64,000 bases of DNA, taken from the NCBI RefSeq assembly GCF_003201855.1, contig NZ_QJKI01000009.1, positions 48,986 to 112,985 of the forward strand, given 5' to 3'. The stretch is from Rivihabitans pingtungensis (GTDB lineage Bacteria; Pseudomonadota; Gammaproteobacteria; Burkholderiales; Aquaspirillaceae). Made by a program: the position numbers and the translations under genes. Below, one piece after another: positions 58,201 through 64,000 of the stretch (its first letter is position 1; every line of letters starts with the position of its first letter). The notes beneath the pieces were generated by a model. That model had not been told where the DNA came from. It did not search any database and worked only from the letters and a program-made list of their open reading frames with translations.

Positions 58201-60608
58201 GCCAGGGTCTGCTGGAATACGCCCGTCAGCATGCCCACACCGAGGGGCCGGCATTGGTGATCCATGGTTTGCTGGTGGGGAGCGGCTATGGCGGCTTGAC
58301 GGTGGAACTGGGCATGCGCTGCTGGCTTGACGCATTGACCCAGGCCAACCAACGCCTGGCCGATGCCGGTGTGGGCGCCCAGGGCCAGGACATGGCCGTG
58401 CGCATTGCCGAACTGCACATCTGGGAAGAAGAAGAAAGCGCCATCATTCTGGCCGCCAGCGCCCTGCAGGAGCTGGTGCGCGAGCGGCGCTACCAAGGCC
58501 AGTTGCGTCACGATGGCCAGGTACACCAGGCCAGCGGCGGCTATCGCGGCCGGCAAACCAGCAGTGGCGACAGCTGGCAGCGGGTACACATCACCGAAGG
58601 ACGTGAAGCAGGCAGCCTGCGCTTTACCCTGGTCACCGACCGCGCGCGCAATGAAGTCAACGAGGAACCCAATCAGCGCCAGTTGGTGGATGGTCTGATC
58701 CGCAGTGCCACCCATTCCACCGCCGATCAGCCCGGCCTGTCGCGCGCCTTGTTCGAGCTGATGATTCCCAATGGCATGAAATCCACCCTGCACGAACTGC
58801 GTGGTCTGGTGCTGGGGGTGGACGCCGCCTCGGCTGTCTACCCCTGGGAATTGATGCGCGACGACCGCCCCGGCACCGAAGCGCCACTGGCCACCCGCAT
58901 CGGCTTGGTGCGCCAACTGGCCAGCCCGTACGGGCGCCGAGCGGTGCGCACCGTCAACACCCCACGCATGCTGGCGCTGGGCGATACACAAAGCCACCTG
59001 CCCACCTTGGCCGGCGCCCAGCAGGAAGCCAGCGAGCTGGCGGCACTGTACCGTGACAGCGCAGGTTTTCAGGTCAGCACGCTGATTGCCGCCACGGGCG
59101 AGCAACTGGTACTGGAACTATTTGATGGGGAATATCAGGTCATGCACCTGGCTGCCCACGGCGAAGCCAGCAACGATCCGGCACGCCCGGGCGGACTGGT
59201 GCTGGATCATGACACCCGCCTGACCAGCGCACAAATCAGCAAGCTGCGCCATGTGCCCGAGCTGGTCTTCCTGAACTGCTGCCATCTGGGCAGCATGCAG
59301 GCCGATGCCCGCCCACGCTGGGGGGAGTTGGCAGCCAGCCTGGCCACTGAATTCATCGAAATGGGCTGCAAGGCCGTGGTGGCCGCCGGCTGGGCGGTCG
59401 ATGATCTGGCCGCCCGCGAATTCGCCCTGACCTTCCACCGCGCCATGCTGCAAGGCAAGCGCTTTGGCGATGCGCTGCAACAGGCACGCGAAGCGGCCTA
59501 CCTGGCCTATCCGCAGCGCAATACCTGGGGCGCCTATCAAGCGTATGGCGATGAATGCTACCAACTGGTGCAAGAGCAAGACACGACCGCCACGCAAGAT
59601 GCCCCAGCCCTGCACTACAGCCATGTGGGCCAAGCGCTGGGCGATCTGGAGCAACTGCACGCCCGCATCCAGGCCAATCTGGGCCAGACCCAGCAGCAAC
59701 AAGCCGGCAAGCGCCTGGCGCAGATCGAAACCGCCTGCCGGGCCCGCTATTTTGCCCATGGCGCAGTGCGCGCCAGGCTGGCGGCCATTTATGCTGACCT
59801 GGGCGACCGGGCCAGTGCCATCGAGCACTATCGTGCCGCGCTGGCGCAGGAAGATGGCGGATTGAGCGTGAAAGCGCTGGAGCAACTGGGTAATCTGGAA
59901 GTCCGCCATGCCGTGGAGCGCCATGCCAAGGGAGAGCAGGTCGAAGCTTTGGCCCTGTTGCGCTTGGGTGAAAAACGGCTGCGCACCCTGCTGGCGCTGC
60001 AAGCCACCAGTGAACGGCATACCCTGCTGGCCTCAATGTATAAACGCATTGGCCAGTTGCATAGCCAGCTCGGCCAGGACCATGCCGCCCGCCAGGCACT
60101 TGGCCACGCCCACTGGCTGAGGGAAATGTGTGAACATTATCAGCAGGCGGATCAAGCGGCGCTGGCGCAGCATGGCCTGCGCTACTATCCGCTGCTGAAC
60201 TGGCTGGACGGCCAGGCGCTGCATCACGTGCGGGACGGGGTAGCCATTCCTGCCCACCTGGGCAACTATCTGACACAGGCACGGGACGATGCCCGCCAGC
60301 ACAACCAGCGCGAGGCCAGTTTCTTTCATGCCGTCGCCGAAATCGACGCAGATCGCACGGCAGCGCTGTGGGCCTGCTTGACCGGCATGGATGGCAATCC
60401 GCTGCCGCTGACCGAGCCCAAGGCGCAAAAACAGCTGCTGGCGCGTTACGCCAGCCTGCGCGCGCGCCTGAGCAGCGCGCGCGAATGGGATTCGGTCAGC
60501 AATCAGCTGGATTGGCTCTACGCCGTCTGGCCAGCGGACACCCCGGAGAACCTCGCGATCCGGGATGCACTCCAGTCCCTAGCCATGCAGCTGCGTGCCT
60601 TGAAATAG
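55290..60608 (+). CDS. giant CHAT protease with two serine-hydrolase-like domains and TPRs
   Basis: This single 1772-residue ORF has, in order: a beta-rich N-terminal region (1-160); an alpha/beta hydrolase with LLFIHGTASS and nucleophile Ser238 in SHSRGGM; a second, LCAT-like hydrolase with LPGIMGSHL (500-508), FCYDWR and Ser608 in AHSMGGLVAR; a region at about 880-1100 with GALVVGLGPIGELKPGQL resembling the N-terminal macro-like domain of M17 aminopeptidases; a CHAT caspase-like domain with His1290 in MHLAAHGE and Cys1331 in FLNCCHLGSM; and helical TPR-like repeats at about 1390-1580. No signal peptide or membrane helix is evident. GGGAAG precedes ATG 55290. Parts are known from bacterial conflict and cell-death systems, but I do not know a named system with this combination, so the role is inference. 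Confidence 0.88.
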   Translation: MAILEICGTPLPPSASSDSTEAADWRGVTFSLNAGARGADAPAQQLALQSEDVLLLQLDNGMQWLLPAEDADSVLGADARDADAPPGVLRIGAQLTLGDRQARDGAGAWLLKSLTVFQQGPAGMTALAAAGTFQDKELENRQGLYRIDNTRWALQALEKPMPASEQPALLFIHGTASSTTGSFAELWKTSARTTLAERYGNRIYGFEHRTLTDSPIRNALDLARALPERQTLHLISHSRGGMVGELLARANRLHSDPFTADELASFARVGQTQAEDATLLAELGKVLQAKQLRIERFVRVAAPVRGTTLASGRLDRWASVMLNVLGGGLKLLGLPVVCHAYSALKNFLLAVVRERTDASVLPGLAAMMPDSPLVALLNGANVEIDASVHVLAGSYQGDSLLSWLASRLTESFYGGQTDLVVNTPSMSGGAVRRRGLWQLPLAGEKVTHFSYFCRDESVTALLDALAGENQRFTELAAPSRQLIARSASQAARQGPIALILPGIMGSHLAQGNNRIWLEPFSLVAGQMRLLAVNDDGQSEQHIQTDGWTHLYYQGFADYLDSQGIDARPFCYDWRLSIADSAQQFAQAFDQAATEARQRDKPLYIAAHSMGGLVARLGLNLAGADGQPRWRTLAALNGRLVQFGTPNQGAVSMLTVLLGRDRLVRRLSQLGERSTEKGQFLELVRHYPGVLELLPWPDGSPQPDYLSDEAWRTLAPDSQTGHWKAPESAALQRARAVIEHLRQASLPAESCVYVAGRAPTPAAVRMHQNQLEIAWSEEGDGRVLWKDGCPPGLAVSYVDAAHGDLLRHAGAFADYLALLRTGRSSLPSVPQGARDSTSVLRFVAAPTDIHGLYPSQDELLAAALGGEDARLQTSEHQTPPSDIHLHHGSMANARGVLTLGAYANDSLRGTALFMDQLLHGQLRQAQMLGRYPHQPGETLLCPPSRDHDCGALVVGLGPIGELKPGQLTHSLRQGLLEYARQHAHTEGPALVIHGLLVGSGYGGLTVELGMRCWLDALTQANQRLADAGVGAQGQDMAVRIAELHIWEEEESAIILAASALQELVRERRYQGQLRHDGQVHQASGGYRGRQTSSGDSWQRVHITEGREAGSLRFTLVTDRARNEVNEEPNQRQLVDGLIRSATHSTADQPGLSRALFELMIPNGMKSTLHELRGLVLGVDAASAVYPWELMRDDRPGTEAPLATRIGLVRQLASPYGRRAVRTVNTPRMLALGDTQSHLPTLAGAQQEASELAALYRDSAGFQVSTLIAATGEQLVLELFDGEYQVMHLAAHGEASNDPARPGGLVLDHDTRLTSAQISKLRHVPELVFLNCCHLGSMQADARPRWGELAASLATEFIEMGCKAVVAAGWAVDDLAAREFALTFHRAMLQGKRFGDALQQAREAAYLAYPQRNTWGAYQAYGDECYQLVQEQDTTATQDAPALHYSHVGQALGDLEQLHARIQANLGQTQQQQAGKRLAQIETACRARYFAHGAVRARLAAIYADLGDRASAIEHYRAALAQEDGGLSVKALEQLGNLEVRHAVERHAKGEQVEALALLRLGEKRLRTLLALQATSERHTLLASMYKRIGQLHSQLGQDHAARQALGHAHWLREMCEHYQQADQAALAQHGLRYYPLLNWLDGQALHHVRDGVAIPAHLGNYLTQARDDARQHNQREASFFHAVAEIDADRTAALWACLTGMDGNPLPLTEPKAQKQLLARYASLRARLSSAREWDSVSNQLDWLYAVWPADTPENLAIRDALQSLAMQLRALK

Positions 60609-60648
60609 GGCCAACCGCGACCGCCGCCTGGCCTGCCTGGTCGCAGGT

Positions 60649-61065
60649 TCAGACGGCGGGCTCGCCGCGCGCCGCGCGCAAAAAATCCTCGTAATTGCGG
60701 TAGTAATCGCTTTCGTCGTAATGGCTGTCGGCGAGCACCACCAGCACGCAATCCGGGCTGAAGTCGTGCATTTCCCGCCAGGTCATGCTGCTGATCAGCA
60801 AACCACGTGTGGGCGTATCCAGCACGATGTCTTCTTTCACCCCCAGGCCGTTATCCAGCACCATGCGGCAGCTGCCGGACATGCACACCACCACCTGGCG
60901 CAGGCGCTTGTGCGCATGTGCGCCGCGCACCACGCCTTCACCCACACCAAAGATGTAATACACCCGCTGAATATCAAACGGCACGTCAGCACTGCCGCCC
61001 TCCAGCGAGATCAACGAGCCGCGCCCGTCGGTGATAACTTTAAAATCTACGGTTTGAATCAGCAT
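60649..61065 (-). CDS. FdtA/QdtA-type cupin sugar 3,4-ketoisomerase
   Basis: The 138-residue cupin has the family signatures FDIQRVYYIFGV, RGAHAHKRLRQ (residues 47-57) with metal-type His residues, and SHYDESDYYRNY. Relatives isomerise dTDP-4-keto-6-deoxyglucose toward aminosugars of O-antigen. No aminotransferase or rml genes are in view, so its pathway is unknown. It is convergent with the CHAT gene. Confidence 0.8.
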   Translation of the reverse strand: MLIQTVDFKVITDGRGSLISLEGGSADVPFDIQRVYYIFGVGEGVVRGAHAHKRLRQVVVCMSGSCRMVLDNGLGVKEDIVLDTPTRGLLISSMTWREMHDFSPDCVLVVLADSHYDESDYYRNYEDFLRAARGEPAV

Positions 61066-61175
61066 GCAAAAGCGTCCGCTCAGTGTGGGCCGTGCGCGGC
61101 CAGGGTCAGGAAAGAAATCGGGGCCGATGCAATATGCGCTGTCAGGCAGGCCCCAAGCCTGACACGCGACTGAAC

Positions 61176-62150
61176 TCAGGCCTGCTCGTCGTCCTCGTCA
61201 TCCTCACCAGGGCGCGCGCGCCGGCCGCCGGCGCGACGCGCCTTGCGCTCGGCCTCGCGCTGCGCCTGTTCTTCCCGCTCGATCACCCGACGGCGCTCGA
61301 TTTCGGCGGCGATGTCGCGCCATTCTTCCGGGGTTTCCAGGGTGATGCGGCCAATCACCGCCGCGCGAAAATCGGTCAGCAGGATTTCAGCGGCTTTTTG
61401 CATGTCCACATGGCCGCCGCTGCGCACCGCGCCGCGTTTGCGGCCGATGGTTTCCAGCACGACAAAATCTTCCGCCTGCACATCGGCCAAATTGTAGCGA
61501 CGGGCCAGTTCGGCCGGGTAGCGGCGTTGCAAGGTGGCGATCAGCGCCAGCGCCACGCTTTCTTCGTCCATGGCGTTGCGGCCCACCGCGCCGCTGGCGG
61601 CCAGGTGCTCGCCGCAGGTTTCGTGCTCGATTTTCGGCCACAGCATGCCGGGGGTGTCGAACAAAATCACATCGTCGGCCAGCTGGATGCGCTGCTGCGC
61701 CTTGGTGACGGCCGGCTCATTGCCCACCTTGGCCACCTTGCGCCCGGTCAGCGCATTGATCAGCGTGGATTTGCCAACGTTGGGAATGCCGCAGATCACC
61801 AGGCGCAGCGGCTTGACGCTGTCTACCCGGTGCGGGGCCAACTCGCGGCAGGCGGCCAGGATTTTTTGCTTGGGCGAGCCATCGCCGCTATCCAGGGCAA
61901 TGGCGCGGGTGTTGCGCTGGCCGGCAAACCATTCCAGCCAGGCGCGGGTTTGTGCGGCGTCGGCCAAGTCCTGCTTATTGAGGATTTTCAGGCTGGGCTT
62001 GTGCTGGATCAGCGCAGCCAGCATCGGGTTGGACGAGGACATCGGCAGACGGGCGTCCACCATTTCGATCACCACGTCAATATCGGACAACTTGTCGGCC
62101 AGTTCCTTCTTGGCCTTGAACATATGGCCGGGAAACCATTGGATACTCAT
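61176..62150 (-). CDS. ylqF: circularly permuted ribosome-assembly GTPase, YlqF/RbgA type
   Basis: The 324-residue GTPase has permuted motifs: the NKQDL (G4) precedes GIPNVGKST (G1, about 119-127) and DTPGMLWPK (G3). It acts in 50S maturation in other bacteria. The C-terminus is a highly charged tail (Arg/Glu/Asp-rich). Overlaps the DUF3820 gene by 4 bp. Confidence 0.92.
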   Translation of the reverse strand: MSIQWFPGHMFKAKKELADKLSDIDVVIEMVDARLPMSSSNPMLAALIQHKPSLKILNKQDLADAAQTRAWLEWFAGQRNTRAIALDSGDGSPKQKILAACRELAPHRVDSVKPLRLVICGIPNVGKSTLINALTGRKVAKVGNEPAVTKAQQRIQLADDVILFDTPGMLWPKIEHETCGEHLAASGAVGRNAMDEESVALALIATLQRRYPAELARRYNLADVQAEDFVVLETIGRKRGAVRSGGHVDMQKAAEILLTDFRAAVIGRITLETPEEWRDIAAEIERRRVIEREEQAQREAERKARRAGGRRARPGEDDEDDEQA

Positions 62151-62389
62151 TCAGCGGGGTCTTTCCGTAGCGGCGCGAGCACTTCGCTCAGGCCGTTGTG
62201 CTTGATTTCATAGGCGAGCGCCAGGCATTGGCCCAGTTGGCCCGGCGGCCAGCCCTGGCGGGCAAACCAGGTGAGGTAAGCCAGCGGCAGGTCGGCCAGC
62301 AGCCGCCCCTGATATTTGCCAAACGGCATGCGCTGTTGCACCAGCACAAGCAGCAGTTCGGGGGCAAAGGCGGCAGGATGGGAGGTCAT
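62147..62389 (-). CDS. DUF3820 protein
   Basis: The 80-residue protein has MPFGKYQGRLLADLPLAYLT, the core of the DUF3820 family, often found with exonuclease-like domains. Function is unknown. ATG 62389 is in a good position, and its stop overlaps the GTPase start. Confidence 0.8.
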   Translation of the reverse strand: MTSHPAAFAPELLLVLVQQRMPFGKYQGRLLADLPLAYLTWFARQGWPPGQLGQCLALAYEIKHNGLSEVLAPLRKDPAE

Positions 62390-62813
62390 GGCCGATATTG
62401 TAGCGCATCCGGCCAGGCAGAATCGGCGCAATTGCTGAGGACTTGATAAAGATTTTAGACAATTAAAATCCATGCACCGATCTCAGCAAAATTAAATTTA
62501 CCATTAAAAATCAAATATTTATTCTTATGAACCCCTATTAAAAACAGAGCTTGAGAGCATTTCCGCTTACTTGCAGCCTCATCAGTCCATCAGCCTATAT
62601 TCGAGAAATTTCGATGCACTTAGTAGGATATGTACAGGTCGTCTGCTCACCGGTAAAATCGAACGTCATCGTAAATAACTGAGAGAATCCGTTGGAAACG
62701 GACATTGGCGTTCAAAGGATGGGAGGGGCGTCGCACGAGAGGTTCACCCACATAGATTTTAGGCTCGTCTTTAACATCCATCACCCTAGGCTATCTGATA
62801 GAGGATTCCAGCC
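62390..62813. other. AT-rich intergenic region
   Basis: A 424-bp stretch with no supported ORF and a sharp drop in GC (many A/T runs near 62450-62540). It marks the boundary between the housekeeping genes and the atypical ankyrin gene. Possible promoter hexamers are present but none is convincing. Confidence 0.5.
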
Positions 62814-63938
62814 GTGGATAACCCCGTGAAAAAGCTCAACCCGCTTCTGCGTCTTGCGGCAATCTCGGGAGTCGAGACGGCAATCAAACTGCACATTCGT
62901 CGAGGCGACGATCTCGATGCGAGAGATGAGTCAGGAGCAACCCCTCTCATCCTCGCCGCTGGTAAGCGAAGACAGGGAGCGGTCAGACTGCTCCTAAGCG
63001 CAGGGGCAAACCCAACGCTCGCAGATCAGGAGGGAATGGATGCACTGGCTCACGCCCTCAAAAGCGGGTGCCCGGAGACTATTGCCATCCTGACAAAGAC
63101 CATAGTTGGTCTCGCTGCATCTGAGTCTTCGGAAAAACCTGCCGAGGAAAGCTCCAAGCATGTTGTCTCGGAGGTTGAAAGTACCTCGGCCGTCGAGCTG
63201 AGTGACAAGCACTTGTCAGATGGAGCGCTTCATGCCGAATCGTTGCCCGACGACAGAAAGCCGACAACACTAACCAAAGATTCGTCTGCTCTTCCAGCTA
63301 AGATGCTTAGCAACGCGACCACCAAAGTTTCGCCTATAGACGAAACGAAGATACTCGTGCTGGATGACGAGCCGCTGCACGGCCTCTTCGCGGACGACTG
63401 GGAGGCAGAGAAAGTGGCTTCGGCCCCCGCCGGTGACGAGACCGTCGCAGAGGTAGCCAGACAAGTTCAAGAGGCCATCGGACGGCACAAAATCGTGGAC
63501 CGCGACGAGGACTGGGGAGACACAGATCTTCACCTGCCCGTCAGAGCCGTTCCACTCTCTCGTGATGGAGGCAGCAGGACCATCAGAGACCTTCTGCTTG
63601 TCGCCTTGCGCGAGGGAATGGTTTTAGAGAACGCACTAATCGATGTCTGCTCAAACACTGACGGTAGTCGCAACGAGGAAGCAGAAAGGCTCCTAGCCTT
63701 CGTGGCAGGAGAACTCGGAGCCTCTCTTATTGAATGGACGAATGTAGATGAGTCTTTCCTGGCAGAGCCTTCAATAGAGGAAGACCGTCTTCTGACTGAA
63801 GCTATAGAATTTGCAGAAGAACTTGCCTCTGGGCGTAACGACCCGTTCAGACTCTATGCAAAGGATCTTTGTGGAGACCTTCTCGAGGCAGAGGAAGAAA
63901 TAGCCCTAGTAGCCAGTCACCATGATCTGAACAGATAA
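62814..63938 (+). CDS. ankyrin-repeat protein with sigma-70 region 1-like C-terminus
   Basis: The 374-residue protein has two or three ankyrin repeats at about 10-95 (DESGATPLILAAGKRRQGAV, LLLSAGANPTLADQEG), a long acidic, Ser-rich linker, a segment at 255-318 (IRDLLLVALREG then EEAERLLAFVAGELGASLIE) resembling sigma-70 region 1.1, and a terminal segment at 342-370 (NDPFRLYAKDL and LLEAEEEIALVASH) resembling region 1.2 (DPVRMYLREMG...EGEIALAKRIE). Regions 2-4 are absent; a stop follows at once. The resemblance is by eye. GC and codon use differ from the upstream genes, suggesting acquisition. Confidence 0.7.
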   Translation: MDNPVKKLNPLLRLAAISGVETAIKLHIRRGDDLDARDESGATPLILAAGKRRQGAVRLLLSAGANPTLADQEGMDALAHALKSGCPETIAILTKTIVGLAASESSEKPAEESSKHVVSEVESTSAVELSDKHLSDGALHAESLPDDRKPTTLTKDSSALPAKMLSNATTKVSPIDETKILVLDDEPLHGLFADDWEAEKVASAPAGDETVAEVARQVQEAIGRHKIVDRDEDWGDTDLHLPVRAVPLSRDGGSRTIRDLLLVALREGMVLENALIDVCSNTDGSRNEEAERLLAFVAGELGASLIEWTNVDESFLAEPSIEEDRLLTEAIEFAEELASGRNDPFRLYAKDLCGDLLEAEEEIALVASHHDLNR

Positions 63939-63989
63939 TAGGCACAGCCGCTGCATACAGGACAGCACAACCCCGCTGAGGAAATCACC

Positions 63990-64000
63990 ATGCCCGCCAT
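63990..64000 (+). CDS. start of a following gene, cut by window edge
   Basis: GAGGAAATCACC precedes ATG 63990 (MPA...), a good ribosome-binding site, 51 bp after the ankyrin gene in the same direction. Only 11 bases are visible. Confidence 0.4.

Overview
The window is a GC-rich bacterial chromosome segment, with lower-GC stretches near 23.2-24.6 kb, 39.5-41.8 kb and beyond 62.4 kb. Gene content and order point to a betaproteobacterium of the Neisseriales, probably Chromobacteriaceae: a kdsD-kdsC-lptC-lptA-lptB-rpoN-hpf-ptsN-hprK-rapZ cluster, a full iscRSUA-hscBA-fdx-iscX operon, NemR/NemA, long tryptophanyl-tRNA synthetase and several chemoreceptors. The genus cannot be fixed from the sequence alone. 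No rRNA operon, CRISPR array, integrase or transposase gene is visible.

Layout. 1-5 kb (minus): the N-terminal part of an AsmA-family protein cut by the window edge, tRNA-Gly(CCC), a GAF-PAS-GGDEF-EAL protein and a PAP2 phosphatase. 5.1-10 kb (plus): small S4 RNA-binding and oxidoreductase-like proteins, a PHP exonuclease, a YciO-like protein, a site-2 protease, trpS and scpA, closed by a strong terminator. 10.1-15.9 kb (minus): the isc iron-sulfur assembly operon with an IscR-type site upstream. 16-23 kb: a long FabH-like synthase, coaD, two chemoreceptors, a 58-residue ORF behind a Fur-box-like promoter, and a dense set of intergenic repeats. 23.2-24.5 kb: two orphan ORFs separated by an attC-like site, resembling integron cassettes without an integrase. 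24.7-30.4 kb: ttcA, a spermidine-synthase-like gene and galE; a small unknown gene pair; a pteridine-reductase-like SDR and a MidA-type methyltransferase. 30.4-36.2 kb: an acyltransferase-SGNH protein, then a chemoreceptor-porin-PstS-like unit ending in a terminator. 36.3-41.8 kb: nemA and nemR with two operator sites, a DUF2917 protein, a LysR regulator and a possibly foreign trio of hydrolase, thioesterase and AraC regulator. 41.8-55.2 kb: a KefC-type antiporter, then the Kdo/LPS transport, sigma-54 and nitrogen-PTS cluster running into rapZ, a NusG-II protein, a Gx transporter, ubiX and nnrD. 55.3-60.6 kb: a 1772-residue protein joining two serine-hydrolase-like domains, a macro-like segment, a caspase-like CHAT protease and TPRs. 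60.6-64 kb: a cupin sugar isomerase, a YlqF GTPase, DUF3820, and, past an AT-rich gap, an ankyrin protein with a C-terminus resembling sigma-70 regions 1.1 and 1.2.

The most unusual material is (i) the CHAT/double-hydrolase giant, (ii) the ankyrin/sigma-like protein, (iii) a family of about 114-bp palindromic elements with 18-bp inverted ends in at least seven intergenic places, one of them split by a second palindromic element with a CTAG target duplication, (iv) a second repeat family whose hairpins show compensatory base changes between its two copies, and (v) the cassette-like segment at 23.2-24.5 kb.
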